Positions 45,245 through 53,515 of a DNA stretch of 64,000 nucleotides are shown here, piece by piece. The translations under genes and the position numbers were made by a program. The stretch spans positions 1 through 64,000 of the forward strand of contig DUBO01000012.1 in assembly GCA_012960245.1 (NCBI GenBank). The letters run 5' to 3'. Position 1 is the first letter of the stretch, and every line of letters starts with the position of its first letter. The stretch comes from Candidatus Binatota bacterium (GTDB lineage Bacteria; Desulfobacterota; Binatia; UBA1149). A model generated the notes under the pieces. It was not told where the DNA came from. It saw only the letters and a program-made list of their open reading frames with translations, and did not search any database.

Positions 45245-47923
45245 GTGACAGGTAAAAAAGAAAGCGCTGTATACCTGCTCGACACCAGCTACTTTATTTT
45301 CCGTTCCTACCACGCCCTGCCGGGCCTGACCACGGCCGAGGGCCTGCCTACCAACGCCGTGCACGGGGTCGCCAGCATGTTCGAGAAACTGCTGCGTACG
45401 CGCAAGCCCGGCTGGATAGTGGCCGCCTTTGACAGTGGCCGTAAGACCTTTCGCAACGAGTTATACCCCGACTACAAGGCCAACCGGGACGAGCCTGACG
45501 AAGAGCTGAGGGTGCAGTTTCCACTCGTGCAGCGGCTCGTTGAGGCCATGGGGATTCGCTGCGTGCGCCGCGACAACTACGAGGCCGACGACCTCCTGGC
45601 CTCAATGGCTCGGCTATTTTCGGCCCAGGGGTGCCCGGTGGTCATCGTCACGGGAGACAAGGACCTCATGCAGTGCGTGGGAGAGGGCGTGACGCTCTAC
45701 GACGCGGCCAAGGGCGTGGATGTCGGCGAGGCACAGGTGATGGAGAAGTTCGGCGTGCCTCCCACTGGCGTGGTTGACGTGCTGGGGTTGATGGGCGACT
45801 CGTCGGACAACATCCCCGGTGTCAGGGGTATTGGACCGAAAACGGCGCGCGTGTTGATGGAGCACTTCGGCAGCATGGACGCGATGTATGCCAGGCTTGA
45901 CGAGGTCAAAGACCTCAAGTTGCGCGGCGCGGCGTCGGTGCATAGCAAGCTCGAGATGGGGCGTGAGGCGGCCGAGCTTTCGCGCGACCTGGCTACGGTG
46001 CGCGACCAACTCGACGTTGACTTCTCTCTTGACGACGTACGCGTTGTGTCGCCCTACCGAGTAGAGCTCGTGGAATTTGCCGAGGAACTGGAAATGTCGC
46101 GCATGCTGTCGCGATTCAGGGATCTCACTCCCGGCGCAGACGCGGTCGATGCGGCCAGTACGGGCAAGGGTGGTCCGACGGATCCGGTCCAAGCCGGACT
46201 GTTCGATGAACCCGGAGACGCCGCCGCCGAAGGATCGGAGAAAACCAACAGTGAAGGGCAATCCCCCGTCGAGGAGAGCGGCATTGACTGGCGCGAACTT
46301 ACCGGCCCGGAACTCTACTTTCACATCAAGCCAGGCGGCGAGGGCGAAGAGGCCACAGGGCCATGCCTGCTGCTGGGCGGTGAGCAGGGCTGGGCCCTGC
46401 TGCAGGGCCGGCAGGCGTTGGTGGATTGCCTGGCCCTGGCGGCCGAGTCGGGGGTCGACCTGATCGGCTTCGACATCAAATTGCTGTGCCGCGAGGTGGG
46501 TCTGGAGGCCACTCCGCCGGGCTTCGACCTGGGACTGGCGTCTTATCTCTGCGACCCCGGCGCCGGGGCCCACGACAGGGCCAGGGTGTCCCCGCGCTGG
46601 CTGGGCGAAGAGGCGGCTGACGAGCAGGATTCCGCAGCGCTGTTGGCCCAGCTCGAGCGATTGGCTGTTGAGCTGGGAGGCGAGGTCGATTCCCGTGGCC
46701 AGAGGGCCATATACGATGAGCTGGAGTATCCACTGGTCGCCGTACTGGCTTCCATGGAATCGCGGGGTATGCTCCTGGACCTGGAACTGCTCAAGTCGCT
46801 TTCCGCCGATTTCGGGTCGAGGATGGAGGGGTTGGTAGGCAGGATCTACGAGGCCTCGGGCGAAGAGTTCAACATACTGTCACCCCTGCAGCTGCGGGAG
46901 ATTCTTTTCGGAAAACTGGGCCTGCCCACCAAGGGCGTCAAGAAGACCAAGACCGGTTTTTCCACCGACAGTGACACCCTGGATGCGCTGTCGGGCAGCC
47001 ACCCGCTGCCGGCGCTGGTGCTGGAGTACCGCGGCCTGGCGAAGCTCAAGTCTACTTACGTTGACGCCTTGCCGCGGCTGGTCGACGAGCAGGGGCTGGT
47101 TCACACGCACCTTAATCAACTGGTCACGGCCACCGGCCGTCTGAGTTCGAGCGACCCGAACCTGCAGAACATTCCTGTTCGCAGCCAGGACGGCGGTCGC
47201 ATACGCAAGGCCTTCATCGTTCCCGAGGGGCAGCTGCTGGTGTCGGCCGACTACAACCAGATCGAGCTACGGGTGCTGGCCGACCTGTCGGGCGACCCCG
47301 GACTGGGCGGCGCTTTTGAGCGTGGCGAAGACGTGCACCGGGCTACCGCGGCCGAGATATTTGAGGTTGCTCCCGACCAGGTCAGCAAGCAGATGCGCCG
47401 CGAGGCGAAGGTCATCAACTTCGGCATCGTTTACGGCATGGGGCCGGTGCGCCTGTCACGCGAACTCGACATTCCGAGGACACAGGCGTCTGAATTCATA
47501 AAACGCTACTTTCAACGCTACCCGGCCGTGCAGGGATTTTTTGACGAGATGCTCGAGCAGGCCAGGGCCACGGGCTACGTGGCTACCAGGCTGGGCCGGC
47601 GCCGTTACCTGCACGACATCGACAGCGACCATGGGGGCCGCCGGCAGGCGGCCGAGAGGGTGGCCACCAACACCCCCATACAGGGGGGAGCGGCGGACAT
47701 CATAAAAATGGCCATGGTCGAGGTGGAGCGGCGGCTGGCCGAATCCGATTCCGGCGCGACCATGTTGCTGCAGGTGCACGACGAGTTGCTGTTGCAGTGC
47801 GCCGTTGAGGATGAGCCCGAACTGGCCGAAATGCTGCGCAGCGCCATGCAATCGGTGGCAGAACTGTCGGTTCCTGTGCTTGTCGACGTGGGCAGCGGCC
47901 GCAGCTGGGCCGAGGCACACTGA
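45245..47923 (+). CDS. polA: DNA polymerase I
   Basis: An 892-residue replication and repair polymerase. The 5'-3' exonuclease domain is at about 8-290 ('AVHGVASMFEKLL', 'IVTGDKDLMQCV'). The polymerase domain is complete: motif A 'VSADYNQIELRVLADLSGD', motif B 'RREAKVINFGIVYGMG' and motif C 'LLQVHDELLLQ'. The middle region (about 340-480) aligns in place with the 3'-5' exonuclease domain, but the metal-binding D-x-E near its start is lost ('ELYFHIKPGG'), and the later Asp motif is also altered, so proofreading is probably absent. A spacer of about 60 acidic/Gly-rich residues joins the first two domains. Confidence 0.95.
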   Translation: MTGKKESAVYLLDTSYFIFRSYHALPGLTTAEGLPTNAVHGVASMFEKLLRTRKPGWIVAAFDSGRKTFRNELYPDYKANRDEPDEELRVQFPLVQRLVEAMGIRCVRRDNYEADDLLASMARLFSAQGCPVVIVTGDKDLMQCVGEGVTLYDAAKGVDVGEAQVMEKFGVPPTGVVDVLGLMGDSSDNIPGVRGIGPKTARVLMEHFGSMDAMYARLDEVKDLKLRGAASVHSKLEMGREAAELSRDLATVRDQLDVDFSLDDVRVVSPYRVELVEFAEELEMSRMLSRFRDLTPGADAVDAASTGKGGPTDPVQAGLFDEPGDAAAEGSEKTNSEGQSPVEESGIDWRELTGPELYFHIKPGGEGEEATGPCLLLGGEQGWALLQGRQALVDCLALAAESGVDLIGFDIKLLCREVGLEATPPGFDLGLASYLCDPGAGAHDRARVSPRWLGEEAADEQDSAALLAQLERLAVELGGEVDSRGQRAIYDELEYPLVAVLASMESRGMLLDLELLKSLSADFGSRMEGLVGRIYEASGEEFNILSPLQLREILFGKLGLPTKGVKKTKTGFSTDSDTLDALSGSHPLPALVLEYRGLAKLKSTYVDALPRLVDEQGLVHTHLNQLVTATGRLSSSDPNLQNIPVRSQDGGRIRKAFIVPEGQLLVSADYNQIELRVLADLSGDPGLGGAFERGEDVHRATAAEIFEVAPDQVSKQMRREAKVINFGIVYGMGPVRLSRELDIPRTQASEFIKRYFQRYPAVQGFFDEMLEQARATGYVATRLGRRRYLHDIDSDHGGRRQAAERVATNTPIQGGAADIIKMAMVEVERRLAESDSGATMLLQVHDELLLQCAVEDEPELAEMLRSAMQSVAELSVPVLVDVGSGRSWAEAH

Positions 47924-48087
47924 GTCCTGGGATGTATCGCGCGGGCGGGAGTCAAAGCCGGATCTTGACGCAGGGCGCTAAGTGGTGGAAAAGAAGAGAT
48001 AATCCTGTTCGGCGATGAGAAAAGTCAGCTTTGGTTGAATAGCAGGCGACCGGGTCTCGTCGTTCAGAGTGGTATGGAGCGTTTCGG

Positions 48088-48663
48088 GTGGCATTTAACG
48101 ATTCCGAGCTTGTTTCCCTTGCGCAGCAAGGGGACAGGGATTCCATGCGGGTCCTCGTCGAACGGTACCAGGATCGGCTGGTCGCCGTTGTCGTTGGTAT
48201 GGTGCGAAACCACGATGACGCCCTCGATGTGGTGCAGGAAACCTATATCAAGGCTTTCCGCAATATCGACGGTTTCAGGGGCCAATCATCGTTTTACACC
48301 TGGATCTATCGCATCGCGGTCAACCAGGCCATCGACCTCAAGAGACGAGAAAGCAGGCGTGTCTCCGTTGAGTTTGACGAAGTGCTACCCCCCGGAGGGG
48401 TGGACGAGTGGAGTCAGAGCTCGGTTGGCGGAAACGATACGTTTGCGCGGGTAAGGAACAGGGAACTGGTGGCTAAAGTGTATGAGGCTATGGAGAGTTT
48501 GACGCCTGACCACCGCGCGGTCATAATTCTTCGAGAAGTCGACGGTCTTTCCTACGAGGAAATCAGTGACTCCGTTGGCTGTTCTCTCGGCACTGTTATG
48601 AGCCGTCTCCACTACGCCAGAAAAGCACTTCAGCTACGACTAGAGGAGATAATCGGATCATGA
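48088..48663 (+). CDS. ECF sigma factor (RpoE-like)
   Basis: A 191-residue group 4 sigma factor from GTG. Region 2 spans 'LVERYQDRLVAVVVGMVRNHDDALDVVQET' (split) to 'SFYTWIYRIAVNQAIDLKRR'; region 4 has 'LTPDHRAVIILREVDGLSYEEISD' and the helix-turn-helix 'CSLGTVMSRLHYARKAL'. The organisation matches the RpoE-like ECF group, which usually responds to envelope stress. It overlaps the anti-sigma gene by four bases (ATGA). The 164-base gap upstream holds no promoter I could assign with confidence. Confidence 0.94.
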   Translation: MAFNDSELVSLAQQGDRDSMRVLVERYQDRLVAVVVGMVRNHDDALDVVQETYIKAFRNIDGFRGQSSFYTWIYRIAVNQAIDLKRRESRRVSVEFDEVLPPGGVDEWSQSSVGGNDTFARVRNRELVAKVYEAMESLTPDHRAVIILREVDGLSYEEISDSVGCSLGTVMSRLHYARKALQLRLEEIIGS

Positions 48664-49307
48664 AATCCGGTACCCCGGTTGATTGCCACGACTTCGAGGA
48701 ACGCGTACACGCGTTTATCGACGATGAGCTGCCCGATACCGAACTGGCAGCCATGCGTGGGCACCTGGGCGATTGTCCTCGCTGCGAAAAGATAGTGACG
48801 GGTTTCCAGAAAACCGGCACTCTTATCTCAACGGCCGTAACCGAAATGGTTACGGCCGTTGACGTTTCCGGCATCTGGCAAGCGGTGGAAAGCGGGCTTG
48901 ATGCGGAGCTGGCGACCCCGCCAGTCTCCGCGCACGAGCAGCCAGCACAAAGCGACCAGCATCCGCCTCGCTGGGATTCGCCTCGCTGGGATTCAGTGCA
49001 ACGTGTGCTCGACAGCATCGCGGCCCGCGTGAGTCCCAGTAATCTTGGCTGGGCTGGTGCTGCCGCATCTGTGACCGCGTTGGCCATGTTCATGCTGCTT
49101 CCCGGCGGTCAGGGCGGGCAGGTAGTCGATACCGGTCGCAACGTGACCGTTGCTCGAGCGACCGGTCTCAAGTCAGCCCGGCTCGATAGTCTTTCTGGCG
49201 CCCCGGGCTACACGGTTTCGAGTTGGGTACAGCCGCGGACCAAGGCGCGCGTCATATGGGTGGACAACAGCGCGGACGGGTTTGCCAGCCGCGACGCGAG
49301 GTACTGA
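48660..49307 (+). CDS. Zinc-finger (ZAS) transmembrane anti-sigma factor
   Basis: A 215-residue protein. The N-terminal anti-sigma domain has the zinc motif H-x3-C-x2-C ('MRGHLGDCPRCEKIV') with an upstream His ('ERVHAFIDDELP'). A hydrophobic membrane segment lies near 142-160 ('AGAAASVTALAMFMLLPGG'), preceded by a Pro/Gln/Ser-rich linker containing a duplicated 'PRWDS'. The periplasmic C-terminus ends 'ARVIWVDNSADGFASRD', a segment seen in myxobacterial and deltaproteobacterial relatives. It should hold the ECF sigma factor inactive until an envelope signal. Confidence 0.9.
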   Translation: MKSGTPVDCHDFEERVHAFIDDELPDTELAAMRGHLGDCPRCEKIVTGFQKTGTLISTAVTEMVTAVDVSGIWQAVESGLDAELATPPVSAHEQPAQSDQHPPRWDSPRWDSVQRVLDSIAARVSPSNLGWAGAAASVTALAMFMLLPGGQGGQVVDTGRNVTVARATGLKSARLDSLSGAPGYTVSSWVQPRTKARVIWVDNSADGFASRDARY

Positions 49308-49310
49308 GCG

Positions 49311-50204
49311 GTGGGCGGAGTAGGCACGATCACGGGTATGGTACTGGCCGCGCTGGTCAGTGTGCCCTGTGCAGCCGAAGCTGAACAGCAGCCGGGCGTC
49401 GCCCCGGTGGCTGTGGCCCCAGCGACTGCGGCCCCAGTGGCTGCTGCTCCAGTGGCGGCGGCTCCAGTGGCTGCGGCTCCAGTGGCTGCGGCTCCAGTGG
49501 CTGCGGCTCCAGTGGCTGCGGCTCCAGTGGCTGCGCCCCAAGCAGCTGGTGCTGATACAGGCGCCCCGCAGGCAGACCTCTCCCAAGCCGCGGCGGCGGG
49601 AACAGCAGCGGTGGTAGTAGAACTTCCCGGAGTGGTGCAGGTGGCCGCCATACACGCATCGAACAAATCTCGGGCTTTTGATCCCCAGCTGCAGCCCTAC
49701 AGACCCGAACTCAAGCGCATGCGTTTCAAGAACTACGAACTCATCGAGGCCACCAAACAGAACGTGCAGGCCGGCGACCAGTACGGCATGGAGTTGCCGG
49801 GCAATCGTTACCTGCACATAACAGCGCTCGACAGCACGACCGAGTACCTGCAACTGAGAGTTCTTGTCAACGAGAACAACCGCCCGATCGTAAACACCGA
49901 TGTGCGCATCAACCGAGGCGCACCGTTGCTAATTGCCGGCCCCAAGATGGGCAGCAACGGCACGTTGATTCTTGCCATACAGGCCACGCCGCCAGTGCCT
50001 GGCCCGGAGCGAGCAAGCGCTCGCGTGGCCAGCGGCCAGCGGCTGCCACAGGTGGTTGGCGGGGCTACGGCTCCGGTCGGGGTCAACGCTTCAAGCCGCG
50101 AACAACTGGCCAACGACGATGCACCCACGGCTGTAGAGCCGGCTGCTATTCCGGCCCAGGCTCCCGCGGTCCCGGCTGCCGTTCCGGCGACGGACCTGCG
50201 CTGA
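49311..50204 (+). CDS. Exported protein with APVAA tandem repeats and a C-terminal beta domain
   Basis: A 297-residue protein starting at GTG three bases after the anti-sigma gene. A signal peptide (about 1-24, ending 'PCAAEA') is followed by seven near-identical APVAA pentapeptides (see repeat entry), a Pro/Ala linker that could span the peptidoglycan layer. A compact beta-rich domain of about 105 residues follows ('QPYRPELKRMRFKNYELIEA', 'QYGMELPGNRYLHITALD', 'VNTDVRINRGAPLLIAGPKM'). The last 60 residues are again Pro/Ala-rich. The domain is not assigned to a family. Co-transcription with an ECF sigma/anti-sigma pair suggests an envelope-stress target or sensor. Confidence 0.75.
   Translation: MGGVGTITGMVLAALVSVPCAAEAEQQPGVAPVAVAPATAAPVAAAPVAAAPVAAAPVAAAPVAAAPVAAAPVAAPQAAGADTGAPQADLSQAAAAGTAAVVVELPGVVQVAAIHASNKSRAFDPQLQPYRPELKRMRFKNYELIEATKQNVQAGDQYGMELPGNRYLHITALDSTTEYLQLRVLVNENNRPIVNTDVRINRGAPLLIAGPKMGSNGTLILAIQATPPVPGPERASARVASGQRLPQVVGGATAPVGVNASSREQLANDDAPTAVEPAAIPAQAPAVPAAVPATDLR
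49431..49535 (+). repeat. Seven 15-bp tandem repeats encoding APVAA
   Basis: Seven consecutive units of consensus gctccagtggctgcg. The last five are identical; the first two differ by one to three bases. The 15-base unit keeps the frame, so copy number can change by slippage without breaking the protein. Confidence 0.95.
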
Positions 50205-50220
50205 GCGGGAACAAAGAAAA

Positions 50221-50574
50221 TTGGCGAGCATAGAAGACGAGATTTCTGACTTTCTCGACCAGGCCGGTCGCAGGCTGGACGGCCTCTGGCAGAGTTTTTC
50301 GTCGGCCGGTTTTTCGACGGCGAGTTTTTCGGATTTGAGCGATACCGCTTCGGAGATGACCACGTTGTTTGAGCCCGTGGCTCCCTACAACGCTTCTCAG
50401 CTCCTGACGCCACTGGTGTCACTGGCAGCGGGAGTTTCTGTACTGGTGCTGGCAGGAGTGTCGGTGGCGGCATTGTCCGCGCTACTGGCCAGCCTCTTAG
50501 CGGTAGCCTTCATACTGGCCGAGGTATTCGGCTACGACGTTTCGCTGGCCAACCCGGGCGAGTTTTCTTCTTAA
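50221..50574 (+). CDS. Small membrane protein, function unknown
   Basis: A 117-residue protein from a TTG start 16 bases after the preceding gene. The first 55 residues are acidic and amphipathic ('IEDEISDFLDQAGRRLDGLW', then a Ser/Phe-rich stretch). The C-terminal half is very hydrophobic and probably forms two helices ('LLTPLVSLAAGVSVLVLAGV', 'AALSALLASLLAVAFILAEVFGY'). It ends the ECF operon and may be a membrane component of the same response. No family is recognised. Confidence 0.6.
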   Translation: MASIEDEISDFLDQAGRRLDGLWQSFSSAGFSTASFSDLSDTASEMTTLFEPVAPYNASQLLTPLVSLAAGVSVLVLAGVSVAALSALLASLLAVAFILAEVFGYDVSLANPGEFSS

Positions 50575-50612
50575 AAGGGCAGCGCGGCCGGGTTCTCCTG
50601 CTTCAGCTGCCC
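50573..50612 (-). terminator. Intrinsic terminator of sat
   Basis: On the minus strand GGGCAGC (50606-50612) pairs with GCTGCCC (50577-50583) and is followed by TTTT (50573-50576). The first arm overlaps the last codons of sat. It lies between two convergent genes and has no T-tract on the plus strand. Confidence 0.55.
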
Positions 50613-51865
50613 TGGGCCATGTGGTGGCACAGGATGTCTGAGGTTCCTTCGCGCATGATACGCGGGTCTACCTTTTCGCCAGCCAGCAGGGTCTTTCGCA
50701 CGTCCTTGCCCGATATGAACACGGGCTTTTCCTCGTCGTGGTTCTCCATCAGGTCCACCCGGCCAAGCGACTCGTAGTAGGCAGCAAAGCCTACGTTGAC
50801 CGTCTGTATGTCGAGCTTGCCGTTGAGCTTGCCGAAGATTTCCTGGGCGTCAAAGTCACCCCAGATGGCCGAGCCGTCGGCGAAGGGCGCGTCGGCGTGC
50901 TTACGGCCGATGATGATGTCGGTAAAGCCGTAGTTCTGCCGGTAGATGCCGTGCATGACAGCTTCTTTCGGGCCGCCATAGTACATCTTGATATCAAGAC
51001 CGAGCAGCATGACGCGGTCGGGCACCGAGTCGTCCCTCGCGTCCCACAGGGCCGGGTCGCTGTCGCCTTCGCCTATGCCACGCGATTCGATCAGGGCCTG
51101 GTAGGTCTGCATCCTCACCTCGGCGTTGACGTCGTCGCCCTTGGTCTCGCCCACGAGCGGGTTGAGACAGGCGCCGGCGTTAAGATCCTGCTTGAGCAGC
51201 GTCTCCAGTCCGTACACCAGTGCGTACTCGTGGGCGCGGTGCAGGGGGTTTCGGGTCTGGAAGGCCACCACACGCTCCCAACCCAGGTCTGCGAGCATCT
51301 GCCTGACCTCCACCGGGGATTTCACCGAGGCGCCGAAAGCCGGGTTTGTGGGCTGGGGAAGCACGCGTATGGAGCCACCCAGCAGGTGGCTGCAAGCGGC
51401 GTCGCCCTTGAGTGCCATGTCGGCTCCCGGGTGGTCTTCGCGGGTAGTGCCGTAGACGCTTTCGAGGTAGCGGGGCTTGTCCCACTCGTACACGTCTGTC
51501 AGTTCGAGGATGGCCACCAGATCGCCGCCGGGGGATTCGAGCGCCACCGACTGCCCGGCCGAAAGCGTGGCCGCCAGCTCTGCGCTCACGGGCAGGGCCA
51601 TGGGGATGGTCCAGGCGTAGCGCTCACCGTTGTTCTCGATGACGCCCTCGTCGAGCGAAAGATTCCACGCGGCCTCTCCCATGGGGCCCTCCAGCGGGCT
51701 CAAGGCGCCGTCGCCGAAGCGGTAGACCGTAGAAAGATCGGCTGCCGAAACGGGCACGCGGGTGAGCGAGGCGGCTTCGCTGGCAAAGCTGCCGAGGTCG
51801 GCTTCGGCGACTGTTCGGTTTACCGGGGTGCTGAGTCCGCCGTGGGGCGAGATAAGGTCGGGCAT
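50603..51865 (-). CDS. sat: Sulfate adenylyltransferase (ATP sulfurylase), Sat type
   Basis: A 420-residue single-chain ATP sulfurylase that converts sulfate and ATP to APS. The PUA-like N-terminal domain leads to the catalytic part with '[18 protein letters not shown]' (the Q-x-R-N-P-x-H-R-x-H motif) and '[13 protein letters not shown]', the counterpart of the GRxHAG motif with Asp replacing Gly. No fused APS kinase domain is present, and no apr, dsr or cysD/N genes are in the window, so assimilatory use is more likely than dissimilatory. GAGGAG precedes the ATG. The next gene upstream on this strand is an anion permease. Confidence 0.94.
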   Translation of the reverse strand: MPDLISPHGGLSTPVNRTVAEADLGSFASEAASLTRVPVSAADLSTVYRFGDGALSPLEGPMGEAAWNLSLDEGVIENNGERYAWTIPMALPVSAELAATLSAGQSVALESPGGDLVAILELTDVYEWDKPRYLESVYGTTREDHPGADMALKGDAACSHLLGGSIRVLPQPTNPAFGASVKSPVEVRQMLADLGWERVVAFQTRNPLHRAHEYALVYGLETLLKQDLNAGACLNPLVGETKGDDVNAEVRMQTYQALIESRGIGEGDSDPALWDARDDSVPDRVMLLGLDIKMYYGGPKEAVMHGIYRQNYGFTDIIIGRKHADAPFADGSAIWGDFDAQEIFGKLNGKLDIQTVNVGFAAYYESLGRVDLMENHDEEKPVFISGKDVRKTLLAGEKVDPRIMREGTSDILCHHMAQGS

Positions 51866-51897
51866 GTTATTCTCCTCAAAAGTCTAGTTAATCGCGC

Positions 51898-51926
51898 AAT
51901 TTAGACCATGCGGACGGCGGATCCAA
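51898..51926 (-). promoter_or_regulatory. Possible sigma70-type promoter of sat
   Basis: On the minus strand TTGGAT (51921-51926) and TAAATT (51898-51903) are 17 bases apart, about 30 bases before the sat ATG. Both elements are only partial matches. Confidence 0.4.
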
Positions 51927-51999
51927 ACTTTCGCCATGGGGGCGTCCGGTGGCTGGGGAGGACGGCCGGTGGGGGGAGCGGTCACCGTGAACCAGCGGT

Positions 52000-53454
52000 C
52001 TACAGGTGGATGTAGCCGGCCCAGGTCCAGTAGAAGCGCACCGTGAGATTGAACACGACCCAGCCGGTGGCGCCCATAATCGCGCCGGGCAGGATGATGT
52101 CGCGCAGGCGCAGAAAGCCCGACGAGTAGGCGATGGCGTTAGCCGGTGTGCCGATGGGAAACGCGAAGGCCAGCCCCGCCGGTATGGCGATGAGCGGCGC
52201 TATGGTGGCGGGCACCAGGCCTATGGTGTCGGCCATTCCAAGGCCCATGGGCATCATCAACGCCACCACGGCCGAGTTGCTTATGGCCTCGGTGAGCAAC
52301 CAGGAACTCGCCGACAGGGCGGCGACGGCGCTCGAGGGGCTGTCGGCCATCAGGCCCAGGGTGCGCTGGGCCAGCCAGGTGGCGGCCCCCGAATCGTTGA
52401 GCGCCGCGCCCAGGCAGATCGCGCCGCCGTACATCAGGATGATGCCCCAGTTGACGTACTCCTCCACGTCGCGCCACTTGACCAGCTTGAACACGAACAG
52501 CAGCACGATGGCGCCTATGGCCACGTTGGCCAGCCCGAGGTTGTGCCCGGCCAGCACCCAGGTGGCCACGGTTCCGAGCATTACGGCTCCTATGGCCTTC
52601 TCGTCACGGCTCATCGGGCCCAGTTTCGCCACCTTTTCGGCCAGGGCCGTCTCGGCGTCGGCCACGCTGTCCTGATCGATGGGGAAAAATCTGGTTATGA
52701 CCAGCCAGCCCACCCCCAACATGACCACTACCACCGGCAGCGCCCTGAGCGTCCAGTCGAGAAAGGTAAAGGGGTTCGTGCCCTCGTACTGCTCCAGTAT
52801 GCCCAGGGCCAGCGGCGCGCGCCCCCCGCCAAGCAGGGTGGCCACCCCGCCTATGGTTGAGCCCCAGGCCAGCGCCAGGAACAGGGCCTTGGCATAGCTG
52901 CTGCGGCGCTGCCTGAGCTTGAGCACCATGACTATCTCCATGATGATCGGAAAGTTCATGGCAGCCACCGCGTGTTCTGACATCCAGAAAGCCATGAAGG
53001 CGTTCATGAGAAAGACCGCGCAGAGCAGCGAGCGGGGGCTGTGACCGAAGCGTCGCAGGAAGAGCAGCCCCAGCCGCGTGGACAGGCCCGATTTCATCAG
53101 GCAGGCGGCCAGTATGAAGGCGCCCATGATGAAGAACACGGCAGAGTTGCCAAAAAGAGAATAGGCCTGCTCGGCCGGCATTATGCCCGTGAGCGGGATG
53201 AGGGCTATGGCCATCAGGCTGGTGATCATCAGCGGCAACACGTTGAGAACCCACCAGGTCAGGCACAGGGCGAATACCGCCATGGCCTTGCGTCCTTCTT
53301 CGGAGAGGCCCTCGGGAGTCTCCATGCTGTACACCAGCACGAACAGGCCCACGCCCAGGAGCAGGCGCAGGGGGCGGTTCAGCCGGCTGAGCAGCACCAG
53401 GGCCAGGGGCCGGGTGTCGACCACGTATTGTTTGCTGGTGTTTTCCTGGCTCAT
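52000..53454 (-). CDS. SLC13/DASS-family anion symporter (possible sulfate or dicarboxylate permease)
   Basis: A 484-residue inner-membrane transporter with 11-12 helices. The DASS/CitT signatures are visible: 'ALIPLTGIMPAEQAYSLFGN', 'SAVFFIMGAFILAACLMKSGLS' (split), 'LNDSGAATWLAQRTLG' and 'IPAGLAFAFPIGTPANAIAYSSG', the last a conserved substrate/Na-site loop. Members carry sulfate, citrate or C4-dicarboxylates with sodium. Because sat lies 134 bases downstream on the same strand, sulfate is a reasonable guess, but this is context only. Confidence 0.85.
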   Translation of the reverse strand: MSQENTSKQYVVDTRPLALVLLSRLNRPLRLLLGVGLFVLVYSMETPEGLSEEGRKAMAVFALCLTWWVLNVLPLMITSLMAIALIPLTGIMPAEQAYSLFGNSAVFFIMGAFILAACLMKSGLSTRLGLLFLRRFGHSPRSLLCAVFLMNAFMAFWMSEHAVAAMNFPIIMEIVMVLKLRQRRSSYAKALFLALAWGSTIGGVATLLGGGRAPLALGILEQYEGTNPFTFLDWTLRALPVVVVMLGVGWLVITRFFPIDQDSVADAETALAEKVAKLGPMSRDEKAIGAVMLGTVATWVLAGHNLGLANVAIGAIVLLFVFKLVKWRDVEEYVNWGIILMYGGAICLGAALNDSGAATWLAQRTLGLMADSPSSAVAALSASSWLLTEAISNSAVVALMMPMGLGMADTIGLVPATIAPLIAIPAGLAFAFPIGTPANAIAYSSGFLRLRDIILPGAIMGATGWVVFNLTVRFYWTWAGYIHL

Positions 53455-53515
53455 GGCCTTATCGGCTGACGCCCCTGGGCTGTAGCCGCGTTTCTCTTGC
53501 GCGGCGGCGGACGGT

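Noticed and set aside
47965-48003. TTGACG and GATAAT as promoter of the ECF operon
   Set aside because: They are 27 bases apart, too far for a sigma70 promoter.
49431-49535. CRISPR-like array
   Set aside because: Units are contiguous 15-mers in a coding frame with no spacers.
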